A stretch of 64,000 nt of DNA from Sphagnum compactum (taxonomy: Eukaryota > Bryophyta > Sphagnopsida > Sphagnales). The notes beneath the pieces were generated by a model. The model saw nothing but the letters and a program-made list of their open reading frames with translations. It had not been told where the DNA came from and did no database searches. Below, in pieces: positions 45,983 to 57,664 of the stretch. The position numbers were made by a program, and so were the translations under genes. Where the stretch lies: the NCBI GenBank assembly GCA_965153455.1, contig OZ234501.1, positions 5,642,001 to 5,706,000 of the forward strand, given 5' to 3'. Each line of letters starts with the position of its first letter. Position 1 is the stretch's first letter.

Positions 45983-47509
45983 TCATTGGACTGTGGTGAC
46001 CTGTGCCCACTCCCCATCAACAGCTTCCTTCCACAGTGTTACATTGTTGCTGGCATCTGAGACTGCAAGTATATTCCCTGTCAAAGACCAGCTCACTCGC
46101 CACACTGGTGTCTTGAAGTCATGCAATGTCAATCCCTCCCATTGATCACCTTCTTTACCCTGCACACAGTTGACAAACATCCTCATTATGACAAGGTCAT
46201 GGTGTCTTCTTCCTCAAGACTGCTGGTGAAAAGCAACACTCACTGCTCGTGAGAAAACATTGGTCATGGTGTTTTCTTCCTGCTGTTTGAGGAACAGAGC
46301 TCAAAGCTTGTGAGGAAACATAGGTCATGGTGTCTTCTTCCTCAACACTGCTGGTGAAAAACAAAGCTCAATGCTCATGAGAAAGCATAGGTCATCATGT
46401 CTTCTTCCTCAAGACTGCAGGTGGGAAACAAAGCTTAAAGCTCATGAGGAAACATAGAGGTCATGATGTCTTCTTCCTCAAGACTGCTGGCGAAAAACAA
46501 AGCTCAAAGTTTCTGAGAACACATGTGCTTTATATACAACAAATTCATACCTGAGTCCAGATAACCACAGTTCCATCTTGTGATGCACTGGCTATGGTGG
46601 ATTTCGGGAGGCCAAGGTTGGGTGCCCAAGCTACATCCCTAACCCAGTCCGTATGTTTGGATAGAGGGGGAAAACAATCAAGCCTCCAATTCCCACCAGT
46701 GTATTTCCACACCTTGATGGTGTTGTCACATCCCGCAGAGGCAAGCTTCTGAGCAGGTGCAGCAATTTCCCCAACCAAAGAGCCAGGAGCAGCCGCAGGT
46801 GCCCAAGAGACTGACGTGACTCCCACCAGATGGGCTGGATCGATCTTTGCCTTCTCCCATGCTCCATCCACCTTTTGTGTCAAAACAGAAATAGTACCAT
46901 CTGATGATCCACACGCGAGACACAACCCAAACTCAGCTGGAGCCCAGCATATGCTGTTCACTGAAGAGTCGTGCTCCTGGAAAACCTGTATGCATCATGT
47001 AGGCAAATAACAAACACAGTGAATTGATGTACTTCTCAGTGCCATATTGGAACCTGAATTGAATCCAAACTGGCAGAGCACTTGCAAGGTGGATGATGAA
47101 ACCCTAATCACAGGGCGAACCAGCTGGAATGTCACACAACGCTCTGATCAAGTCGTTCGATTCTAAAGAAGGGGGATCTGCAAGCTTACCTGTGCCTGCG
47201 TCCACTCATTGTCAGCTCCCTGTTTCCAGATAATGACTTTCCTGTCATAGGAGCATGAACCAAGGATGGATCCAAACTAAGGGTGCGCCCACGCCACCTG
47301 CCACACCGGACCTTCATGGCCAATGAGAGTCGCCAGCACTACGGTCTGCTCCGGCGCACCTACGGCAAACAGCTTGATGGTCCGATCCGAGGAACAAGTG
47401 GCCAGACGCTTCCCGTAGTAGTCCATAGCCAAATCGTGCACGACATCTTGGTGCCCCGATTCCAAGGTTGTGTCCCTGTTTGCGTCCCTGCTGCTGCTGC
47501 CGGCGACAT
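45983..47509 (-). pseudogene. SEC13: SEC13 pseudogene (inverted copy)
   Basis: Three exons corresponding to the intact copy at 54468-55913: 47509-47190, 46985-46551 and 46159-45983. Exons 2 and 3 are open and nearly identical in protein to the other copy. Exon 1 has two lesions. A one-base loss in an A run near 47468 shifts frame after the first ~14 codons. A TAG replaces the lysine codon of AHPKFGS at 47279-47277. An upstream in-frame AUG-like start could bypass the first lesion but not the second. Splice sites remain canonical, so it may still be transcribed. Internal initiation in exon 2 would give a WD-repeat fragment only. Confidence 0.85.
46196..46530. repeat. Intronic minisatellite, five ~65-bp units
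   Basis: Units beginning GTCATGGTGTCTTCTTCC start at 46196, 46263, 46324, 46391 and 46460, within intron 2 of the SEC13 pseudogene. The equivalent intron of the other copy has about three units. Confidence 0.75.
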
Positions 47510-47735
47510 CTCTCTCTCTCTCTCTCCGCACTAACTATCCTCTCCCTTTTCCTCCAAACTCTCCTCCAAGATCTCTCTCTTCTCTCCCCCTCTTCCCGCT
47601 GTCTCTCTCTCGCTCCCTGCCTCCCTCTCGAATCTCAGCGACGCTCCTTACACACTCCGCTCCTTCTCTCTTGCATGAGAAGGGTAATCTTCGGTCCGAT
47701 TATAGGACGTGTTGTGCAGGGCGACGAGCTCACCC

Positions 47736-50700
47736 GTCTGTATCCCGAGGTATGCTGGTCCGGGTACTACTACGCTATCTGCAACTCCATCACCTGTCTG
47801 ATCATTCATTTTCGCAAGAGAAGGGAAGAGAAGAGAAGAGAAAAGAAGTAGAGTAGAGAGAGGGTTGCTCTGGATTTCTGATTCGTTGGATTGCTGATTT
47901 TTGTGTCTTGGACAAGCCAGCTGATCAAGACCATTTATGAGAATGTTAGAGTTGCAATTGCAATATGCTGATTATGGAGTTCAAGATTTTATGTGATCAC
48001 ATCCACTCCATGAAGACAAGGATGTGCAATCATGGGTTTGTGGATCCCCAAATGATTTGTCAGGAAATGATGATGATTCGTGAGCTGGGTTGGTTGTATG
48101 TATGCAGCTAGTTGGGTGAGCAGAGAGCATTCGTGCAGTTGGGAGACCGATACACACAGAGGTTTCCCAATGAGCAACTGTGAGAACGAATTACCCAAAT
48201 CTCTTGTGACTTATGCCCAACGCTCTCTTGATCAGCCAACTAATTTTTTCCTTTTCTTTGTGACAAGAAAGAATAAGGTCTGTAATCTAGCAAATTACTG
48301 GAGTCCCAAGAGCCAAAAAGTCTCTTCATAGCAAAAATACCAGTGTCCAATTTTGAGGTCTTGTATGATTTCTCTTATCCAATTAGTCCCAGTTGCAAAC
48401 GGAAGTACTACTTCAGAACTAGTTTTCATGTAATCTTCAATATCAAACAGTAGAAGCAACAATCTGTGATTGAGGTTGTGGCCAGAACTAATGCACTGAA
48501 ATCAGAATTCCAGATGTTATATGGAGGGCAGTGATTTGTCAGGCTGCAAAATCTGAATGATTGAAGAGCTCCTAGACCCAGACTATATCATACATACGGG
48601 TCAAATAGGTAGACTGCCAACAGCCGCGCAAACAGAATGGCTCAGTTTTCATGTTGGGTATTGCCAATCTCTTGGTGGTTTGCTGTGCAAAGAGAATGGC
48701 TTGGTATACATGTTGGGTGTTACCAATCTCTGGGTGGTTTGTTGAGGATGATGGCTAGCAACAAATACTTAACCTAGTGTTCTAAAATGAGGCTACTGGC
48801 ACTGAAGGAGGAACATAAACAAATGTTGTTTGTACATAGTAGTCATGAGATGCTTGATGTGTCAGGTGAGGTGAACACTTGTATATTGTTTTGTTTTCGT
48901 TTGTTGTCTTCAGTCTCCATTTGTATATATAGAGGTCTGTTGGGCCTTTAATCTTTGTGTGCCCAACTTTATGTTCAAAATTCATTTTCACATGTCTCAA
49001 ACAAATCACAGTCAAAATTCACAAACTTATCTGTGACTTTCTGTTGTACAAGGCAACCATGCATTGAATAGCTGTGCCAATGCTCAATCAACAAGTTGAA
49101 ACATGGAAGCTGTAAAAATATATAAAAAACAAAAATTAGACCTCTAGGCTATTTCAGCCTTCTAGGACTTGACCCCCACAAAATACCTTTCCTTTAACAA
49201 AACCACCAATATTAGTTGACATGGTTGGGAAAGAATTTATCTTCTTGCAAATAGATTACAAGAGAGGAAAAAACAACTGGTTGTCAAAATACAATGGTTT
49301 TGCAACATCAAGGCCTACATAATTTGCCACAATAGATTATCCCATATCACAAGGATCAAGCATTTGTTGACAAAAGATGATGAAAAGGAAAACAACATTC
49401 CATTAACCTCCATTTTACCACTTAACCATCATTTCCTCAAAGTTAGAAGAGTTAGTTGGAGCTATATGATTTTCCAGTTCAAAATTCTGCCTCTTAATCT
49501 TCACACGAAGTTGAATTGTTGAACCCTCTACAACTATCACTATCCAATATCTTTTGTATTGACACACAAGCAAAAACCACAAGGGACAAAGTTGAGGCAA
49601 CAATTTGAACCATCACCCAAGATGTGAAAACAAGGATTTGAGCTTGCAAAGCAATGTTCTTAGTCCTGTGTAGTAAGGATAGTTTGTGCTTTTGAATCAT
49701 AGTCCATGATTTAGGGGAAAAAAAATCTTGAAGTAAAATAAATTTTTATAACAACATAAATCACAATTACACTTTCGACACTAGTGTTTTGTTCCACACT
49801 TGATAGCCCCTTGAGGATTTTTCAACTCATGGCATAGAAGCTTGAACACATTTGATGGATGCCCTATTAAGAAACCCCACATTTGTTTTGTAATGTCAAC
49901 TACATATTAACATATTTTTCTCAGGGTTTGCCCAAGAACAACTCAAATGCATTATTACATATATTATATGGCTTTTTTCAATTGTGTAATGAGGTTTACA
50001 TCAAACTTGTTTCTGCCTCAAATGGTTCAATCAATAACTTCAATTTTAAGAGAGCATGATAACATTTATCACAAGGGCAAATTATTTAAAGCATGTTTAT
50101 TTATACACATATCAAATATACAATAGCTCTACATCAACATTCAAATCAAGATGAAAAAATTGTAACAAATCCATTTAAACATGTAAGGCATTAAATCAAG
50201 GTTATTTTAGAAGAATACACAACACAACTATCCATACACATTGTACATGGATGCAACCAACCATATTTTACAATATTTAGGTTAATGTTAGTAAAATTAT
50301 ATCCTAATAAATAAATTTTTAAATCTCAATTTAGTGATGGAATGTGATTCAGCAAAATTTTACAAACTTGAAGGCTCTTCCTTTCTTTTTCATTATTTCT
50401 CACCTTCCATCCACCTAAGTTACACACACAACAATACCACCAAAATATCTCAAGCTTCACAACATCCACATTAAACCTATTCATGCATATGCCCATAATT
50501 GCTCTCCCACTTAATTTATTTCAATCACAAAAAGTCCCAAGGCACAAAACATTCAATCTCGAAAAGCGCAAACATTCATCCTTATATCTCAAAATACACA
50601 ATTCAACCAAGTTATTCCATTAGTTCTTGCATATTATTCTCTCTTCTATCCTCCCTCTTTTAAAAAGCGCAATTCAAATTACAGAAGTTCAACCTAAGTT

Positions 50701-52285
50701 TTTAAAAACTTCAAGAACCTTATATCATTACTAGATCACTCCTTTATTCTAGCATAATAACATAAGTTAAGTGCAAAACAATTTTGAAACACATTAAAAC
50801 CTCCAAAAACCCTTCTTATACACACTAAATCTTTTCATTTTTTTTCCTAGAATGATTATTTCCAAGAAGCAATCCTTTTTTTCTTCTTGAACTCCTTCCT
50901 TTCTCAAGTTCTAACCCCTTTCCACCATGCATCCACCCCCTCCTCTTACACTTCCAGATTCCATGACCATGTCCACATTGCTTAGTTGTTGCCTTTTTAC
51001 AAAGATTTTCACCATGCCTAAAAAATGAAAGAGTTCCACTCAAGTAATAAGCCTCTTGGTGAAAATACCGTCCTTTTAACATTAACACATGTCAACCCTT
51101 GGTTTTTCAATTATGTTGACTATCTACTTAATGTCAATAACATTATGAATGTTGATAATGCATAAGTTTAAAGGGTGAAAGCATGAATAGAGGGTCTATT
51201 TGGACTATCACACTTGTAATTATTCTATATTACATACAAATGTAAAATTTAAAACCATATTCAAAATTAATATTATCAAATTTTTAATTATTCATGTTGT
51301 TATAGACTTTAATGGGAATCATCATAAAAAATTTGGATGAATTTTAAGAAGATTATGGACTCTTAATGGACTTTTGAAATAACAACATTATGTTTATCAC
51401 ACAAAGAAAATGAAAAATGTGAATTCAAAAAATACATAAAAGTAGTGTCAAAATAGAAATTAAAAATAAAACATCATCAAATGAATAATTGATTAGTGAA
51501 ATGCATTGAAATTTTCCTAATATATATTTCTATAATTTTTATAAGATTTGATTGTTATAAATTTTATCCTTCGAAGTCCATTTCACATTAAATTTTTTAA
51601 TCTTTTGCATGGATTTTTGGATCAATCACATGTTTAGGGATATTCGTAGGTTGGCTTATTAATATTTATGATTAAAAACATAAGGGATAATTGTAGGATT
51701 TATAATTGTTAAAACTGTAAAAAAATCGCTAATGTTAGATTAGGGATTGTCAAATGCCACTTTTGAAACACCTAACCATGCTTTCGCCCTAAACTATAAT
51801 TTATACTTATCTAAACTAGGCAACTTATAATTCTTTCTCATTTTATTGGCCTCACCTTAGTATTACTATTATAAATTTTTTTTAAAAAAAACCAAGCTAA
51901 GTACAATTTTCATTACAACTGCCATGTTTATATGTTGTGCAGGATTGACATATGATTCTTATTTTGCTATTTTTAAAAAGGGTTCTTGAAGGAGCAACAT
52001 TTGATTTTTAAAACATTAATAATTGGAGGTGGACATTGCACCAACTTGATTATCTAAATATTGAACAAGTTCTCATTTATATATAAATTAAAATGCGGCC
52101 ACACTTGAAGGTAGCCCATTTTTCCATTAATGTTTAGAAAAATGCCAATTATCACCCTAAAATTAGCTACCGCCCACTTTATATTTACTTCCTATCTTTT
52201 TATCTTTAACTTGTGCACATTGATGACTACCATAGACGCCAATGCCCTGGGGTTCATTCTTTTGAATGTCCATCTATGACTTGTA
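47736..52285. other. AT-rich spacer between the duplication arms
   Basis: No gene is supported. A minus-strand frame at 50825-51088 contains CGHGHGIWKC, which faintly resembles a retroelement gag zinc-knuckle region, but too little is conserved to call it. The rest is low-complexity A/T-rich sequence. Confidence 0.4.
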
Positions 52286-53060
52286 CTTAATTTTTAATTT
52301 AGTTTTAGTTCATTTTTAATTAGCTTTCAATTAAATTTAAATTCACTTCTAATTCTCTTCCAATTAATTCTGAGTTCACTTTCAATTAAGTTTTAGTTCA
52401 CTTCTAGTTATTTTTTAATTCACTTCTAATTAAATCTAGTTAAGTTCGAATTAATTCCCAATTAACTCGCAATCAACTCTGAGTTAAGTCCTAGTTTTTA
52501 AAAAATTAAACTCATAGTTAATTTCTAATTAGTTTTTAATTAATTTCTAATTAACTCTTAGTTTATTTTAGTTAAGTTTTAATTAGCCTTAATTAACCCC
52601 TAGTTGACTTTTAATTAAACCCCAATTAAAATTTAATTAACTCATAATTGATTTTCAATTATGAAGGTTCTCAAAAAAAAAAATTATTCAATGCACACAT
52701 ATAAATTTCTTTGGAAGTTTCCTTGAACTAGGTCACCAAAGGGGTATAAATAGAGTAAGACCCTTCATTTCCTTTAATTTGTTCAACACCAATCTTAAAC
52801 ACAATTTTGCACCATAGCCTTGTCATGTTTTTTTCATGTTCAAATTTGCATATGTTAGCATAATAAATATTTGTTTTCACAATTGTCTTACAAATTTCAT
52901 GTTCTTGTTCTTAGTTTTTATGTTCTTGTTTTTTAATCATATAATCTTATCTTGTTCATTATTTGAAAGTTAGACTTAAACCTTTCTTTTATCTTTTATT
53001 CTTTTGATTTTTTATGTCCTTGACAACGACATTAAAGAAGGGGTTAGCTTACCTTTTTCA
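52286..53060 (+). repeat. Promoter-like dispersed repeat, plus-strand copy (TTAATT array plus TATAAATA)
   Basis: A degenerate array of AATTAA(C/T)T(C/T)nnAGTT-type units (52286-52664) is followed by GGGGTATAAATAGAG (TATA box 52745-52752), then TTGTTCAACACCAATCTT and TTCTTGTTCTTAG. This is the same order as the minus-strand copy at 17140-17760. It lies about 0.9 kb upstream of the hAT-like fragment at 53690 and could be that element's 5' end. Confidence 0.55.
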
Positions 53061-53689
53061 CCTTTTAGCAAAGTAATGGCCACACCTCTATTATGATGTT
53101 ATGAAACTTTTCCATTGCTAGATACCAGACACCGAACATCTATTTTGGTTTGTTCTTGTTATGATACCAAACACCTAATCCATGCTCGTTTTTGCTACGA
53201 TGCCAAACCTATTGAGAGAATGTAGAGGAACTTGAAAATTGAGCTTGCTTGCTACGCCAAAGGAGAATGCTATTGCACTTGGGAATGTGTTACATTTTTG
53301 CCTAAACAACAAATTTTTGAATGTGCGAAGGTTGTAGGTGAAAGTTTTAAATTAACATGGACTTATTTAAACGTTTTTTGAGAAGTTAGGTACCTTTGGA
53401 TTTTTGAGGGAAATTTTAAGATTTTTGTATATTTAGAGGTAGCAATTAAGCTAGGTACCTCTAAATTAACTTCCCATACCACATAGGATTTGGAGGCAAT
53501 TACCTTTGCATGTGTGGTAACAAGGTTAAATGTAACTTTTCTAACTTTGACTTAACTATGTTTTGCTTCCAAGTGTGGCCCCACCCTTAGAATGGCTCCT
53601 CCAAAGCTTTCATTCAAATCATTTTAGCATAAGCTTTAAGTGTCGCTTTAAATTCCAAAATCTTGTTGAACTAATGGACACTACATAAA

Positions 53690-54070
53690 ATAAAATGTTG
53701 AAAGATGTACACACTCAATGGATTTCCACGTTGGCACTTGCAAAAAGGATCATGAAAGAATATAGCACTCTTTTGGTGAAAACGGCATTGGATTCACTTA
53801 TAAGAAGTGAGGCAACAACCAACCTTTGTCTCTTGGTTGATGTGAAGATAATGTTAGGTCTATCATGTATTCTTTCCTTGCTTGAAGCTTTCCATTTGCT
53901 TATCAAATTTAGCCAGCTATGGAACCTTTTGTGGGTGGATTTGTAATGGTGGTGAAAATCTGTCAAGGGGAGTTGTGTGCACTATATTCTAACCCTGCTA
54001 TCGTTTTCAAGTCCCTTGTTTCCATCAGTTCAATTTTTTAGTGGATGTTGAACATGAAAACATCTTTATG
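53690..54070 (+). pseudogene. Fragment of a hAT-like (ZNF862/DUF4371-type) transposase
   Basis: The frame reads DVHTQWISTLALAKRIMKEY, then LLVDVKIMLGLSCILSLLEA and LLIKFSQ. This pattern (D-TRWISML-P-KRV--EY, LLCDV--LLGLSC--PLLEA---LIKFAQ) is one I associate with plant ORFs derived from hAT-superfamily transposases. Frameshifts follow 53946. No terminal repeats were located. The assignment rests on memory of the family. Confidence 0.45.
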
Positions 54071-54467
54071 AAATGGATCAGACTCAACAACCCTCTATAG
54101 ATAACCTTGCCTTGGAGTGTCAAGTCTAACACATTTGGGCTAAACACCAAGAGATAATTTCTTGGGCGACAATGGCTGTCCAGTGTCCATGCTGGTTTGG
54201 TTGAGACTCTGAAATGGCAATATTCACAAGCCTCATTGTAATCATTTTTGCCACTTTTCATTTTGGAAAAAAAACACACACACACACATGCACAGAGTTA
54301 GGACCGGGACAAGACTGGCGAGCGCGTCGCCTTGCACACCACGGCCTATGATCGGACCGAAGATGAAGAGACTTTTGCGAGAGAGAGAGAGAGAAGGAAC
54401 GGAGTGTGTAAGGAACGTCGCTGGGATTCGAGACGGAGAGAGAGAAGAGGGACAGACACACGGAGAG

Positions 54468-55913
54468 ATGTCGCCGGCGGGAGCAGCTGCGACGCAAACA
54501 GCGACACAAACCTTGGAATCGGGGCACCAGGACGTGGTGCACGATGTGGCTATGGATTACTACGGGAAGCGTCTGGCGACTTGCTCGTCGGATCGGACCA
54601 TCAAGCTGTTTTCTGTAGGTGCGCAGGAGCAGCATACCTCCTCCTCCTCGCCTCTGGCCACTCTTACGGGCCACGAAGGTCCCGTGTGGCAGGTGGCGTG
54701 GGCGCACCCTAAGTTTGGATCCATCCTTGCTTCCTGCTCCTACGACAGGAAGGTCATCATCTGGAAGCAGGGAGCTGACAACGAGTGGACGCAAGCCCAG
54801 GTGAGTACATTGCAGATCCTCTCTCTTTTTTCTCCTCCAACAATTTCATTCCTGCATCATTCTGTGAAATCGCTCATGCAGAAAAGAAGCCAGTGCTAAA
54901 TCCAGTGATTACCTCTCTCCATTTGTTTGCTCAATGAAGATGGAACAACATTTGTATCATTCTAGTGTGTATACGCAACATGAGCAGGTTTTCCAGGAGC
55001 ATGATTCTTCCGTGAACAGCATTTGCTGGGCTCCACATGAGTTTGGGTTGTGCCTGGCATGTGGTTCATCAGACGGCACCATTTCTGTTCTGACACAAAA
55101 GGCTGATGGAGCATGGGAGAAAGCCAAGATTGATCCTGCACATCCGGTGGGAGTGACATCAGTCTCTTGGGCACCTGCAGCTGCTCCTGGCTCTTTGGTT
55201 GGTGAAATTTCTCCACCCATTCAGAAGCTTGCCTCTGGTGGATGTGACAACACCATCAAGGTGTGGAAATACACTGGTGGGAATTGGAGGCTTGATTGCT
55301 TTCCCCCTCTTTCCAAACATACGGACTGGGTCAGGGATGTAGCTTGGGCACCCAACCTTGGCCTCCCAAAATCCACTATAGCCAGTGCATCACAAGATGG
55401 AACTGTGGTTATCTGGACTCAGGTATGAATTTGTTGTACATACAGCACATGGTTCTCATAAACTTTGAGCTTTGTTTTTCACCAGCAGTCTTGAGGAAGA
55501 AGACACCATAACCTATGTTTCCTCACAAGCTTTGAGCTCTGTTCCTCAAAGAGCAGTCTTCAGGAAGAAAACACCATGACCAATGTTTTCTCATGAGCGT
55601 TGAGTGTTGTTTTTCACCAGCAGTCTTGAGGAAGAAGACACCATGACCTATGTTTTCTAACGGTCATCAAGGTCTGTTTTTCACACACAATGACCTTGTT
55701 ATAATGAGGGTGAGGGTGTTTGTCAACCATGTGCAGGGTAAAGAAGGTGATCAATGGGAGGGATTGACGTTGCATGACTTCAAGACACCGGTGTGGCGAG
55801 TGAGCTGGTCTTTGACAGGGAATATACTTGCAGTCTCAGATGCGAGCAACAATGTAACACTGTGGAAGGAAGCTGTTGATGGGGAGTGGGCACAGGTCAC
55901 CACAGTTCAATGA
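54468..55913 (+). CDS. SEC13: SEC13-like WD40 protein, 3 exons
   Basis: SEC13 is a WD40 beta-propeller that pairs with SEC31 in the COPII coat and with Nup145/96 in the nuclear-pore Y complex. Exons are 54468-54800, 54988-55422 and 55737-55913, with GT-AG introns in phase 0 throughout. The product is 314 residues against about 300 in other plants. It opens with alanine/threonine-rich residues, then the SEC13 signature [45 protein letters not shown] and [13 protein letters not shown]. Later repeats show [43 protein letters not shown] and [11 protein letters not shown]. It ends just after [13 protein letters not shown], as usual for SEC13. No lesions are seen, so this is the functional copy of the inverted pair. 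A retroelement insertion lies 137 bp past the stop codon. Confidence 0.93.
55455..55665. repeat. Intronic minisatellite, about three units
   Basis: Inverse counterpart of the five-unit array at 46196-46530. Units centred on CAGTCTTGAGGAAGAAGACA occur about three times within intron 2 of the intact SEC13. Confidence 0.7.
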
Positions 55914-56033
55914 GAAGGCATATGTAGCTGCATATTTAAGAAGACACTGGAAAAGCAGCTTGTGGCTCAAGAGTGAACTGGGAAGCAGAAGCTGGATACA
56001 GTGGCACCATTGTATACACTGTACAATTGTCCA

Positions 56034-57664
56034 TTGTTTGATGAACTTGATGTTTCTAAGTGGCTGTGTTCATTCTTCAAAGCTATGTTTCCTATGGTCA
56101 ATGACCTTTGGGGGTCTAAACTCAAAAAAGCAGATGTTCCTTGTGATAGTAGTTGGATTCTCAATGACTCTACAGGAGTGGTGGAGGTAATATATAATCT
56201 TAAGTTTTTATGTCTGAAATTGATAAAGCTTCCCCACTTCTGTTGCAGTCTTTTGATTTCTCAACTCTATACACTAAAATTGACCTAGTGGATCTAAAAG
56301 CTCGTATGAGACTTTCTGATAAATAAAGTGTTTAATCAGATGCTGAAGCTTCATGGTTTAAGTTTTTGATGGTTCAAAAAACAGCTTTGAACTTTAGGTT
56401 TTTGTGGCTGAAAAATAAAGCAGAGATCAATTTGTTTGAAAATCTTCATAGCTCCAAAGTTGTGGAGGCTTCAGATTTCATCTCTTGGCTGGATTTCTTA
56501 TTAGACAATTTGTTTCTTTGTTTTGGTCAGGGTGTTCACAGACAATGCATTGGTATCCCCATGGGTACTAATTGTGTGGTCTATTTGGCTAATTTCTATC
56601 TCTTTACCTATGAGTTTGATTTCATTAAGTGTCTCTTGAAGAGTAACACATGTCCTGTTGTGCTTCATAGTTTGTCCTTGGTTTGTAGGTTTGTGGATGA
56701 TCTTTTTGTTCCTGATTTTCCAGATTTTGAGAACTTCATGTACCTTAACCAAGACTCTTTTGGTAGCGGCATATACCCAAAAACCTCTTGTGAGTTGAAT
56801 TGTACGTCTAAAGGGTTCTCTTGTAATTTTTTGGATCTAACTGTGAGACAGAGTCCTCAAGGTTTATCGTGTGAAATTTTCGACAAATGCTCTCAACCAG
56901 AGTATGCAGGTATTGAAATGATTAGAATGCCTCATGTTCATTCCAATATCTCAATGACTGCGAAGCTGGGGGTTATCAATAGTCAATTTTACAGATTCTT
57001 GAGACTTTGTAGTTGTAAGAAGTTTTTTGTCTTCCAGATGGTCAGTCTTATTGTCTTTCTGAAGGCAAAAGGCTACCCTTTAAAGTTCTTCTAAAGAGAA
57101 CTAGAGGGTTGGTTCTTAAAGAAAAATTCCTGTTTGGAATTTCCGCTTTTGGCATTTTCAGAATGATTTTGCTTCGGGTCATGTAAGTGGGGAGCTTCCT
57201 GTAAACCCACTTGTTCTTAGTCTTTCCCTGTTCTTTTCCCTTTCTGTCTTTCTTTGTTTCTTTGTCTGGTCTTTGTTGTGGGGTCTGTTGCTAGCCAGTA
57301 GTATGGCTGAGTCTTCCCGGTGCTTCTGGAATTGCAGCAGAAACTCAGTTCATAGGATGGTGCTTGTCACCGGCCTTTACCCACTGTAGGGAGCTGATGA
57401 AGTCAGTGGGGAAGTTGTGATCGTTAAGTCACTATCATACATACTACTGTTGATGGTCCCTGAACAGGTGTGAGACTGGCACTTTTGTTCATTTTTCATT
57501 TTGGGGAAGTGTGTGTTTTTCATTTTTTGTTTGGTTTTTGTCTCCCCTTGTTTGGTTCTTTTTCTGTGGCTTCCTGAGGAAGTGTTAACCTTGCTGTTTC
57601 TTTTTCATCATGAGAATGGAGATTTCTCTATTCTTATGAAAGATATATTGTTTCATGAACTTGA
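56034..57664 (+). mobile_element. 5'-truncated Penelope-like retroelement with 17-bp target-site duplication
   Basis: TTGTTTGATGAACTTGA (56034-56050) and TTGTTTCATGAACTTGA (57648-57664) flank a 1597-bp insertion and differ at one base. The matching place in the left duplication arm is uninterrupted. Inside is a reverse transcriptase with motif A as FDFSTLYTKID (56252-56284), GIPMGTNC (about 56551), the catalytic RFVDDLF (about 56690), NFLDLTV (about 56825) and a long conserved tail HVHSNISMTAKLGVINSQF (about 56936). The main open frame is 56366-57094. A 62-nt GT-AG segment at 56187-56248 must be removed to join the N-terminal part to motif A in frame. These motifs resemble Penelope-like elements. 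No endonuclease domain is seen, as expected if truncated. Confidence 0.75.

Larger units (their letters stand above)
44860..47735 (-). repeat. Left arm of an inverted segmental duplication
   Basis: Matches the reverse complement of 54310-58632 along almost its whole length. The outer edge is sharp: GACACTAGGTGGATGGCC at 44860 mirrors GGCCATCCACCTAGTGTC ending at 58632. The inner edge is near 47735, where GGGCGACGAGCTC mirrors the GCGAGCGCGTCGCC region just after 54310. It contains the SEC13 pseudogene and an old copy of a retroelement tail. Confidence 0.85.

Noticed and set aside
46190-46530. CRISPR-like array because of regular repeats
   Set aside because: Units are contiguous ~65-bp tandem repeats without unique spacers, inside a plant intron.
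50825-51088. Zinc-finger-like frame with CGHGHGIWKC, possibly retroelement gag
   Set aside because: Only a faint resemblance; the remaining cysteine spacing is missing and no neighbouring pol domain was found.
54258-54794. 178-codon minus-strand open frame opposite SEC13 exon 1
   Set aside because: It is the antisense shadow of a GC-rich coding exon and has no domain of its own.
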